From positions 1-10,686 of the forward strand of contig JAQCNN010000179.1 of NCBI GenBank assembly GCA_028275005.1: 10,686 nt of DNA. Direction: 5' to 3'. The translations under genes were made by a program, and so were the position numbers. A model generated the notes under the pieces. The model did not search any database. It was not told the origin of the DNA and worked only from the letters and a program-made list of their open reading frames with translations. Positions 1 to 5,405 of this stretch are shown here, piece by piece; position 1 is the stretch's first letter; each line of letters starts with the position of its first letter. Source of the stretch: Salinirussus sp. Lineage in GTDB: Archaea; Halobacteriota; Halobacteria; Halobacteriales; Haloarculaceae.

Positions 1-167
1 CGGCGGAGTTCGACGTGACGGTCGGCTGTTACCCCGACCGGGACGCCGGACACAACCGGCTGAAGCTGACCGCCACCAGCCAGGACGCCATCGACGCGGC
101 CGGGGAGTGGCTGCTCGAGACACTCGACGCCAGCGAGACACCTGTCGAACGTGACTGGGACGCCTGA
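1..167 (+). CDS. 3' end of probable CinA-like / molybdopterin-binding family protein (partial)
   Basis: This is an open frame entering from the left edge (first full codon at position 3) and ending at TGA 165-167, with 54 residues visible. The tail begins AEFDVTVGCYPDRDAGHNRLK and finishes with an amphipathic helix (AIDAAGEWLLETLD) and a short acidic end. A 'VG.YP' strand, then a 'hNRLK(L/V)T' strand, then a helix resembles the C-terminal small domain of archaeal CinA-like competence/damage-inducible proteins (MoCF_biosynth family). That is recognition by eye from a short fragment, so the family is tentative. Composition is acidic and codons are G/C-ending, like the neighbouring genes, so the frame is very likely real. 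It converges on ilvE, leaving 72 nt between the two stop codons. Confidence 0.5.
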   Translation, partial: AEFDVTVGCYPDRDAGHNRLKLTATSQDAIDAAGEWLLETLDASETPVERDWDA

Positions 168-220
168 GGCCGGCAACACACGCCACCGGTCACTGTGCTG
201 TCGTGGTCCCGAACCGCACA

Positions 221-239
221 CTGTCGCGGCCCGGGACAG
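221..239. terminator. Weak inverted repeat between convergent genes
   Basis: CTGTC (221-225) and GACAG (235-239) form a 5-bp stem with a 9-nt GC-rich loop just beyond the ilvE stop codon and inside the 72-nt gap between convergent genes. There is no T-tract on either side, which archaeal intrinsic termination usually needs, so a terminator role is only suggested by position. Confidence 0.2.
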
Positions 240-1160
240 CTACACCGGTGTGAACCAGTCGTCGTAGGCCTCGGGGGCGTCCTCGATAACTTCGAAGAAC
301 CTCGTCTGGATGTCGTCGGTGACCGGCCCCTTCGTCCCCTCGCCGATGACGTTGTCGTCGACACTGCGGATCGGCGTCACCTCGGCCGCGGTCCCGGTGA
401 AGAACAGCTCGTCGGCGGTGTACAGCTCGCCCCGGGAGATCGAGACGGTGTCGTGGACCTCGTAGCCGAGGTCCTCGGCGATATCGATGACTGACTGGCG
501 GGTGATCCCGTCGAGGATCGACTCCGAGAGCCCGGTCGTGTACAGTTCGCCGTCCCGGACCAGAAAGATATTCTCGCCGGGGCCCTCGGCGACGTTGCCC
601 TCCTTGTTGAGGACAATCGCCTCGACGTAGCCGTTCGAGTCGGCCTCAAGCGAGGCGAGCACGCTGTTGACGTAGGCGCCGGTCGTCTTCGAGTTGGTCG
701 GGATCTGACTGGAGGCGTGTTTTCGCCAGGACGAGACCGCGACGTCGACCCCCTGCTCCAGGGCCTCCTCGCCGAGGTAGGCGCCCCACGGCCAGACTGC
801 GACCGTGACGTTGACCGGCGCACCCCGTGGGTCCACCCCGAGCGGGCCGTGCCCGCGAAAGGCAAGCGGGCGGATGTAACAGGAGTCGAGCCCCTCCCGG
901 CGGATGAGTTCGACCGTCGCCTCGGTCAGCTCCTCGCGGTCGAAGGGGATCTCCATGTCGTAGGGCTTGGCGGACTGGTAGAATCGGTCGAGATGTTCGC
1001 CCCACCGGAAGACCGCCGGCCCCTTTGCGGTGTCGTAACACCGGACGCCCTCGAAGACACCCGTCCCGTAGTGTAACGCGTGTGAGAGGACGTGGGTCGT
1101 GGCGTCCTCGAAGTCGACAAACTCGCCGTCCATCCAGACCTGCTCGACACCCTCGAACAT
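240..1160 (-). CDS. ilvE: Branched-chain amino acid aminotransferase (class IV PLP fold)
   Basis: It transfers an amino group between glutamate and the 2-oxo acids of leucine, isoleucine and valine, the last step of their synthesis, in the cytoplasm with PLP. The 306 residues match the usual family length. Visible signatures are the N-terminal WMDGEFV strand (9-15), HALHYGTGVFEGVRCY (27-42), the PLP lysine in TNSKTTGAYVNS (K158), EGPGENIFLV (192-201) as phosphate-binding loop, and the late ELFFTGTAAEVTPI segment (251-264). ATG 1160 is chosen because it leaves a short N-terminus before the first conserved strand. An in-frame GTG at 1184 (314 aa) has a GGTGG-type ribosome site before it and cannot be excluded. 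The frame stays open back to 1562, but that part is antisense to ribB and is not coding. It has its own promoter 90 nt upstream of ATG 1160, so it is probably separate from ribKB. Confidence 0.95.
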   Translation of the reverse strand: MFEGVEQVWMDGEFVDFEDATTHVLSHALHYGTGVFEGVRCYDTAKGPAVFRWGEHLDRFYQSAKPYDMEIPFDREELTEATVELIRREGLDSCYIRPLAFRGHGPLGVDPRGAPVNVTVAVWPWGAYLGEEALEQGVDVAVSSWRKHASSQIPTNSKTTGAYVNSVLASLEADSNGYVEAIVLNKEGNVAEGPGENIFLVRDGELYTTGLSESILDGITRQSVIDIAEDLGYEVHDTVSISRGELYTADELFFTGTAAEVTPIRSVDDNVIGEGTKGPVTDDIQTRFFEVIEDAPEAYDDWFTPV

Positions 1161-1247
1161 CTCCGGCCGGTCGACGCTGCTCACGGCCACCACCCTGCTG
1201 TCGGTCCGTCGCTGTCGGCGTGCATGCACAGGGACAGGACGGCCACG

Positions 1248-1262
1248 GTTAAGAGTCTTGAC
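1248..1262 (-). promoter_or_regulatory. ilvE promoter: TATA-like element inside an imperfect palindrome
   Basis: On the minus strand TCTTAA (1249-1254) is a plausible haloarchaeal TATA element, placing transcription start near 1225 and giving a leader of about 40 to 65 nt. It sits within GTTAAGAGTCTTGAC, which is symmetric around 1255 except at its centre and at the third position from each end, with a perfect AAGA-N-TCTT core. The hexamer ACGGTT occurs on both sides (1245-1250 and 1261-1266). A regulator bound here would occlude TBP. Lrp/AsnC proteins are the obvious class for a branched-chain amino acid gene, but that is inference. Confidence 0.4.
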
Positions 1263-1305
1263 GGTTGCCGACGGGCACGGGTCGGGACGGGCGGCGGTCG
1301 AAGCC

Positions 1306-1965
1306 CTACCCGAGCCGTGCGATGAGGTCTGCCCCCTCGACGTAGGGGATGCCGTGCCGGCGGGCGTAGTCGGCGGCCCCGGCCGGCGGGAGCGCCCCGC
1401 CGGTCGTGTCGTCGAGCATCTCACAGACCACCACCGCGGGAGGGAGGTCGGCGGCCGCCGCGAGGGCAACCCCGAGTTCGGTGTGACCCCGGCGGTCGGC
1501 GAGCAGGCCCGGCGCGGCCCGGAGGACGTTGACGTGACCGGGGGTCCGGAAGTCGGCGGCAAAGTCCGCGCTCTCAGGGTCGGCGGCCGCAGCGCCCAGC
1601 GCCCGGATGGTGCGTGCGCGGTCGTCGTCGGTGATCCCGGTCCGGGTGTCGCGGTGGTTGACCGACAGCGAAAACGATGAGCGGTCGTCGTAGCTCAGCT
1701 CGTGGTCGGCGGCCGCGGGGTGGTCCAGGTCCTCCTGGAGGAAGGGGAGTTCGAAGGCCTCGGCGACGGCGTCGGAGACGGCAACACAGACTAGCCCGCC
1801 GGCGTCGTTGCGCAGGCGGGCGATGGCATCAGGCGTGACGGCACCCGCAGGGTAGACGAGGTCGGTTTCACCCTCCCGGTCGGCGGCGTCGTGGATACAG
1901 ACCGGACGGCCGTCGGCGAAGGCGTCGACTGCTGCGGTCACGCCGGCCTGTTCACCCTTCGACAT
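1306..1965 (-). CDS. ribB: 3,4-dihydroxy-2-butanone 4-phosphate synthase
   Basis: It converts ribulose 5-phosphate to 3,4-dihydroxy-2-butanone 4-phosphate plus formate, supplying the four-carbon unit of the riboflavin xylene ring; it is cytoplasmic and Mg2+-dependent. The 219 residues cover a stand-alone RibB domain with no GTP cyclohydrolase II fusion. Family motifs are visible: the acidic loop DREGETDLVYPA (29-40), NDAGGLVCVA (53-62), HRDTRTGITDDDRARTI (104-120), GHVNVLRA (143-150), RRGHTEL (158-164) and CEMLDD (181-186). The ATG at 1965 lies inside the end of ribK (14-nt overlap), so the two are probably co-transcribed and translationally coupled, with ribK first. It is sometimes numbered ribA or ribB by different authors; the DHBP synthase assignment itself is secure. 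Confidence 0.95.
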   Translation of the reverse strand: MSKGEQAGVTAAVDAFADGRPVCIHDAADREGETDLVYPAGAVTPDAIARLRNDAGGLVCVAVSDAVAEAFELPFLQEDLDHPAAADHELSYDDRSSFSLSVNHRDTRTGITDDDRARTIRALGAAAADPESADFAADFRTPGHVNVLRAAPGLLADRRGHTELGVALAAAADLPPAVVVCEMLDDTTGGALPPAGAADYARRHGIPYVEGADLIARLG

Positions 1966-2647
1966 CGACAGTCACCTCGTCACCGTCCTCCAGTTCGAGG
2001 GTGTCTCGGAGCCGCACCGGCGCGATCACCTCGAGGTGGTCGTCGCCGTGGTGGGTCCGCTCGGGCGTGATGATGTGGGCGTCGGTGCAGGCCCCCTCGT
2101 CGGCCTCGAGCGCCGCAGGGTAGCAGTAGGCCGGCCCGTAGGAGCGGTCCTCGTTCTCCCAGCCCTCGATCGTCACGGGCTCGAAGGAGCTCAGCCGGGC
2201 GCGCTTGCGGACGCTGTCGGACGTGAGGTCGATATTCAGCGTTCCCGCGAAGGGCTCGTACCCCAGCTTCTCGACAAACTGACGCATATACCCCTCCAGG
2301 GTGATGTAGTGGCGCCCCTCGCCCATTCCGCTGGTGACGGTGCCCGAGAGTGTCACGCCGGTGTCGCGCTCGAAGACCTGCCGGTAGTCGGCGTACTCGG
2401 CCTGGAGGCGTTGGGCGCCCCGCTCGGTGACCTCGACCCACTGTCCGTCGTTGACCACGTCGCGCTCGAGGTGACCGTCCTCCTCGAGCCGCTGGAGCCG
2501 CCGTGAGGCGGTCTGTGTCGAGGCGTCGAGCCGTTCGCCCAGCCCCGAACAGGAGATCTTCTCCTGGCCGTCCAGCGCGCCAAGGAGGGCGAGATGCTTC
2601 AGCGTGAGCACCCCGTCCGCGCCGAGTGCTCGCTGTTGTTCTGACAT
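1952..2647 (-). CDS. ribK: CTP-dependent riboflavin kinase with N-terminal winged-helix domain
   Basis: It phosphorylates riboflavin to FMN using CTP, the archaeal type of riboflavin kinase (Pfam DUF120/RibK), unrelated to bacterial RibF. The 231-residue protein has two parts. Residues about 14-90 form a winged helix-turn-helix (LTLKHLALLGAL, then CSGLGERLDASTQTASRRLQRLEEDGHL, then a wing QWVEVTERG). Residues about 98-231 form the kinase: GTVTSGMGEGRHYITLEGY (102-120), the LGYEPFAGTLNIDL strand-turn (128-141), PERTHHGDDHLEVIAPVRLR (195-214) and a final LEDGDEVTVDV strand. Two-domain archaeal versions are known as RbkR, a combined kinase and transcriptional regulator of riboflavin genes; whether this protein binds DNA is inferred from the domain only. 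It is the first gene of a ribK-ribB pair, with a TATA-like element about 27 nt before ATG, suggesting a leaderless transcript. Confidence 0.93.
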   Translation of the reverse strand: MSEQQRALGADGVLTLKHLALLGALDGQEKISCSGLGERLDASTQTASRRLQRLEEDGHLERDVVNDGQWVEVTERGAQRLQAEYADYRQVFERDTGVTLSGTVTSGMGEGRHYITLEGYMRQFVEKLGYEPFAGTLNIDLTSDSVRKRARLSSFEPVTIEGWENEDRSYGPAYCYPAALEADEGACTDAHIITPERTHHGDDHLEVIAPVRLRDTLELEDGDEVTVDVEG

Positions 2648-2648
2648 A

Positions 2649-2682
2649 CCTTAGCCTAGTTCCCATCGGTGATAAGCATGCT
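2649..2682 (-). promoter_or_regulatory. ribK promoter with candidate operator
   Basis: On the minus strand GCTTATC (2671-2677) is centred about 27 nt before the ribK ATG, the spacing expected of a leaderless haloarchaeal promoter. The upstream edge of this element overlaps a perfect 8-bp palindrome AGCATGCT (2675-2682). Between TATA and ATG the minus strand carries two similar short words, CTAGG and CTAAGG (2649-2659). Because the ribK product carries a winged helix, either element is a candidate autoregulatory site; the sequence does not show which, if any. Confidence 0.4.
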
Positions 2683-2715
2683 GGAAGTGTGACGCATCCC
2701 AGTTCCGTGAACTCC

Positions 2716-3291
2716 TCACTCCTCGAAGAGCTCCTGTACGTCACGCTCCTCGGTGTCGCCAAAGCCCGCGCTGAGCACCCGGGTGAGCGCGTCCTCGACA
2801 CTCTCGCCGGTCTCCTCGTAGCGGTCGGACTCGACCTCGATGACGAACCCGGTGGTGATGTTCGGTGCCGTCGGCAGAAAGAGGAGTTCCCGGCCGTCAC
2901 CGGTCCGTTTGCCGGTCTTGAAGGCGGTCATCCGCATCCCGTCCCAGGTCTCAACCTTTACTGGGGCCTGGAGTTCGTCGGTCCCGCCGACGGCCGTCTC
3001 GACGGCCATCTTCGAGGCGTTGTAGACGACACGGAGCCCCGGGATCTGGTTGACGACGTCGTCGAGAACCCCCTCGAGTATCCCGCCCAGCGCGGTCCGC
3101 ATCAGGTAGCCGATGGCAAAGACCAGCAGGATAGAGACGACGAGTGTGACGGCGACCCGTAGCGGCGGTGGGTCGATGGCTACCGGCACGGTCGCGAGCT
3201 GGGCGTACAGCCAGCTGACGACGAAAGCCACCACCAAAACAGGGACGAGAACGACCAGTCCGCTGGCAAAGTCACGTTTCCAGCCGGCCAT
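2716..3291 (-). CDS. DUF502 family membrane protein
   Basis: This 191-residue protein of the DUF502 family has no established biochemical role. Two hydrophobic segments are visible: GLVVLVPVLVVAFVVSWLYA (11-30) and, after a short PPP-containing loop, VAVTLVVSILLVFAIGYLM (46-64). The rest is soluble and acidic, with the family's conserved pieces: VNQIPGLRVVYNASKMAVE (79-97), VKVETWDGMRMTAFKTG (111-127) and LFLPTAPNITTGFVIEV (137-153). The start is well fixed because AGGAGGG (3295-3301) lies 3 nt before ATG 3291, one of the few clear Shine-Dalgarno sites here. The gene ends 68 nt before ribK, on the same strand, but ribK has its own TATA element. It is divergent from carS across a 124-nt gap, so a link to envelope or lipid biology is possible but only positional. 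Confidence 0.88.
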   Translation of the reverse strand: MAGWKRDFASGLVVLVPVLVVAFVVSWLYAQLATVPVAIDPPPLRVAVTLVVSILLVFAIGYLMRTALGGILEGVLDDVVNQIPGLRVVYNASKMAVETAVGGTDELQAPVKVETWDGMRMTAFKTGKRTGDGRELLFLPTAPNITTGFVIEVESDRYEETGESVEDALTRVLSAGFGDTEERDVQELFEE

Positions 3292-3322
3292 TATCCCTCC
3301 TCGCGGCGGCGAGGTAATGAGC

Positions 3323-3348
3323 CTTCAGGTGCCCCAACCGACCTGAGG
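3323..3348. promoter_or_regulatory. Inverted repeat in the divergent DUF502/carS promoter region
   Basis: TCAGGT (3325-3330) and ACCTGA (3341-3346) are perfect inverted repeats separated by 10 nt, extendable to 8 bp if one G-T pair is allowed. They lie in the 124-nt region between the divergent starts of the DUF502 gene and carS, upstream of both. Half-sites 16 bp apart start-to-start would fit a dimeric regulator. It could also be chance in GC-rich DNA. Confidence 0.3.
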
Positions 3349-3385
3349 AGCGTGTGCGGGCACCGGTGGACACGGGATCCGGGGA

Positions 3386-3392
3386 GATTAAG
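3386..3392 (+). promoter_or_regulatory. carS TATA-like element
   Basis: GATTAAG (3386-3392) is centred about 27 nt before the carS ATG at 3416, preceded by purine-rich GGGGA as a possible BRE. This spacing puts the transcription start at or next to the start codon, so carS is probably leaderless; no Shine-Dalgarno sequence is present between the element and ATG. Confidence 0.5.
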
Positions 3393-3415
3393 AGGCGGCC
3401 TGTCGACCCCGCGGC

Positions 3416-3961
3416 ATGGACGCAGTCGCGACGGTTGCCACGGCGCTGTGGGCGATGTTGCCCGCCTACGTCCCGAACAACGCCGCCGTGCTGTTCGGAG
3501 GCGGCCGCCCCATCGACGGCGGACGGACGATGGGCGGTCGGCGCCTGCTCGGCGACGGCAAGACCTGGCGGGGAGCCGCCGCCGGCTGGCTCGCGGGGGT
3601 CGGAGCGGCGCTGTTGCTCCGGGCGCTCCGTCTCCCCGCCGGCACGGCACTCGGTGTCGGGTTCCCGGCGGTCCCGCTCGCGGCGGCATTCGCCCTGCCA
3701 CTCGGGGCGATGCTCGGGGATATCGGCGCCTCCTTTCTGAAGCGACGGACGGGCCGGGAGCGTGGCGCACCGTTCCCGGGACTCGACCAGCTTGACTTCG
3801 TCGTCGGGGCGCTCCTGCTCGGGGTCCTGGCTGCCCCCTCGTGGTTTCTCGACATCTTCACCCTACCCGTCCTGGTGGTCGTGCTGGTCGCCACACCGAT
3901 CCTCCACGTCGTGACCAACGCGGCCGCCTACTACCTCCGGCTGAAGGACGAGCCGTGGTAG
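3416..3961 (+). CDS. carS: CDP-archaeol synthase (CTP:2,3-di-O-geranylgeranyl-sn-glycero-1-phosphate cytidyltransferase)
   Basis: It activates the archaeal diether lipid precursor (unsaturated archaetidic acid) with CTP to give CDP-archaeol, the common precursor of archaeal phospholipid head groups; it is an integral membrane enzyme of the CarS/DUF46 family, distantly related to bacterial CdsA. Its 181 residues match the family. Conserved motifs are PAYVPNNAAVLFGGGRPID (16-34), GRRLLGDGKTWRG (41-53) with its lysine, GAMLGDIGASFLKRRTGRE (97-115) and PFPGLDQLDFVVGALLLG (119-136). About five hydrophobic segments are visible (roughly 2-15, 54-72, 82-104, 126-142, 147-172). Start ATG 3416 is supported by the TATA element 27 nt upstream. 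It is probably monocistronic, since the next gene on this strand has its own promoter 260 nt further on. Confidence 0.95.
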   Translation: MDAVATVATALWAMLPAYVPNNAAVLFGGGRPIDGGRTMGGRRLLGDGKTWRGAAAGWLAGVGAALLLRALRLPAGTALGVGFPAVPLAAAFALPLGAMLGDIGASFLKRRTGRERGAPFPGLDQLDFVVGALLLGVLAAPSWFLDIFTLPVLVVVLVATPILHVVTNAAAYYLRLKDEPW

Positions 3962-4015
3962 CGCAGTCGTCGGCGGCTACCGTCGGGGCGACTCGACACT
4001 CGATATCGTGACGGG

Positions 4016-4221
4016 CTATATATGACCGCCGACGAAAGGTCGGATATGTGCCCATCCGTTCGGAATCGGTCGTCCGCGCCGGCGGCCGCGAGCAACGAGC
4101 GCGGGGGCTGTCGGCCCGCAGTCGCCCGACCGGTGACCACACCGCCGGTCCACGGGCGGCCAACGAGTGACGTGGGCCACCGGGACCGGTCCACGCTCGG
4201 CCGTTCCGGAGGTGGGTTGTC
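4016..4221 (+). promoter_or_regulatory. Promoter and long leader of the response-regulator operon
   Basis: The gap 3962-4221 holds a strong TATA box, CTATATAT (4016-4023), which predicts transcription start near 4046 and a leader of about 175 nt. Immediately downstream, CCGAC (4029-4033) and GTCGG (4039-4043) form an inverted repeat with a 5-nt spacer, placed between TATA and the predicted start, a typical archaeal repressor position. At 4207-4213 is GGAGGTG, a near-perfect match to the haloarchaeal anti-Shine-Dalgarno, which fixes the GTG start at 4222. An ATG at 4046, right at the predicted transcription start, opens a 59-codon frame ending TGA 4223-4225 and overlapping the GTG start by 3-4 nt. 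Its product would be arginine-, serine- and proline-rich, unlike real proteins here, so it is noted but not called as a gene. Confidence 0.55.
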
Positions 4222-4791
4222 GTGAGCGACGACGACCCGGTGGTGCTCCTCGTTGAGGACGAGCGCGACCTCGCGGACTCGTTTGGCTCGTTGCTGGACG
4301 ACGAGTACGACGTGCGGGTCGCCTACGACGCCCAGACTGCGCTCGACCTGTACGACGAGGCCGTCGACGTTGCCCTGCTCGACCGGCGTATGCCGGGGAT
4401 GTCCGGCGACGAGGTCCTCCGGCATATCCGGGACGAGCCGGGTGACTGCGGGGTCGGGATGCTCACCGCCGTCGACCCGGCCCCGGATATCGCCGACATG
4501 GGGTTCGACGAGTACATCGTCAAGCCCGCCAGCGGGGACGACCTGATGTCGCTCGTCGAGACCCTCCTGCAGCGGACAACGTGTGACGAGGCGCTCCGGC
4601 GACACTACCGGCTGACGAACAAGATCGCCCTGCTCGAGGAGTATCTCGAGCCCGCCGAGCTGGCAGACAGCGAGGAGTACCAGCGGCTCAACGAGGAACT
4701 GGCCGACGTGGACCGGACCGCGTCCGAGGCCGTCGAGGACCTGGACTCGGCAGACGTCGGCGCTATCCTCCGGTCGGACTCACAGCCATGA
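4222..4791 (+). CDS. Response regulator: receiver (REC) domain plus HalX domain
   Basis: This is a cytoplasmic phospho-receiver protein that would be switched by a histidine kinase. Residues 6-115 form a CheY-like receiver with the acidic pair E12-D13, phospho-acceptor D54 in VALLDRRMPGMSG, the switch threonine T82 and the lysine K101 in DEYIVKPAS, so it is predicted to be active. Residues about 118-178 are helical and charged (YRLTNKIALLEEYLE, then EEYQRLNEELADVDRTASE) and match HalX, a haloarchaeal output domain of unknown mechanism that is predicted to coil. No DNA-binding domain is visible. The GTG start at 4222 is set by the GGAGGTG site 8 nt upstream. It is first in a three-gene overlapping operon (ATGA overlap with the next gene). 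No histidine kinase is adjacent, so it is an orphan within this window. Confidence 0.9.
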   Translation: MSDDDPVVLLVEDERDLADSFGSLLDDEYDVRVAYDAQTALDLYDEAVDVALLDRRMPGMSGDEVLRHIRDEPGDCGVGMLTAVDPAPDIADMGFDEYIVKPASGDDLMSLVETLLQRTTCDEALRRHYRLTNKIALLEEYLEPAELADSEEYQRLNEELADVDRTASEAVEDLDSADVGAILRSDSQP

Positions 4792-5405
4792 CAGACACGA
4801 CTAACCCGACGGCCGGCGACGCGGTCGCGGAGACCGCCCGGTCCTTCGACCCCGGCACGAACGTCCTGGTCGTCGACGAGAGCGGCGGCGAGGCACTCCC
4901 GTTCAGCCTCCGACACACGGCCGCGGACGAGGGGGTCGCCGTCGTGACGACCGACCACTCGGCACCGTCCGTCGCCGACGCCGCCCGGCGCTCGCTCGCC
5001 GACAGCGCACGGCTCGACATCGTGGACTGTACCGGCAAGTCGACTGGGGTCGACACCCCGGTCGTGGACTCGCTCGTCTCCGCCGGGCAGGACCTCCCGT
5101 CCGTCGGGGAGGCGACCGTCGATACCGTCCAGAGTGGTGACTCGACAGCGCTGTCGACTGTCCATCTCGGTTCGATGTCGACGCTGGTGGCCCGGTCCAC
5201 GGTCCAGCAGGTGTACAAGCTCCTGTACATGGTGGCAGACCAGGTGCGGGCTAACGGGCTCGTGGCATTTTACGCGTGGGACGGCCCCTCGGATGCAAAG
5301 ACACTCCGGATCCTCGGGCAGGCACTCGACCGGCGGGTGTCACTCGAGGGACGGGGCGAGCCGACCGTCCGCTCGTCAACCGAGTGGAGTGGAGACGATG
5401 GATGA
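4788..5405 (+). CDS. KaiC/RecA-like signalling protein without Walker A lysine (DUF7504-like)
   Basis: This 205-residue protein has the outline of the degenerate KaiC/RecA-superfamily proteins common next to haloarchaeal two-component genes. The strand NVLVVDES (25-32) sits where a P-loop would be, but the following GGEALPFS lacks the GK(S/T), so ATP hydrolysis is not expected. A second strand GVAVVTTD (49-56) and the block STVHLGSMSTLVARSTVQQVYKLLYMVADQVRANGLVAFYAWD (123-165) follow the pattern 'strand - STL - helix - strand' of the Walker B half. The C-terminus is short and acidic. The family name is from memory of the pattern, and no function has been established. ATG 4788 overlaps the response regulator stop by 4 nt (ATGA), so the two are translated in tandem. 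It may be a protein-interaction partner of that regulator. Confidence 0.65.
   Translation: MTDTTNPTAGDAVAETARSFDPGTNVLVVDESGGEALPFSLRHTAADEGVAVVTTDHSAPSVADAARRSLADSARLDIVDCTGKSTGVDTPVVDSLVSAGQDLPSVGEATVDTVQSGDSTALSTVHLGSMSTLVARSTVQQVYKLLYMVADQVRANGLVAFYAWDGPSDAKTLRILGQALDRRVSLEGRGEPTVRSSTEWSGDDG

Noticed and set aside
1161..1562. N-terminal extension of the ilvE frame to an upstream ATG
   Set aside because: The added 134 residues are low-complexity (Pro, Arg, Ser, Thr), overlap ribB on the same strand in another frame, and precede the conserved aminotransferase N-terminus. The promoter palindrome at 1248-1262 would also fall inside the gene.
4046..4225. 59-codon ORF starting at the predicted transcription start of the regulator operon
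   Set aside because: The product is basic and rich in Arg, Ser and Pro, with no recognisable motif. I kept it as an observation about the leader and did not call it as a gene.
5134..5397. Upstream extension of the 222-aa membrane protein
   Set aside because: The extension overlaps almost half of the KaiC-like gene in another frame and is Arg/Ser/Trp-rich. ATG 5398 with a nearby GGAG gives the normal operon arrangement.
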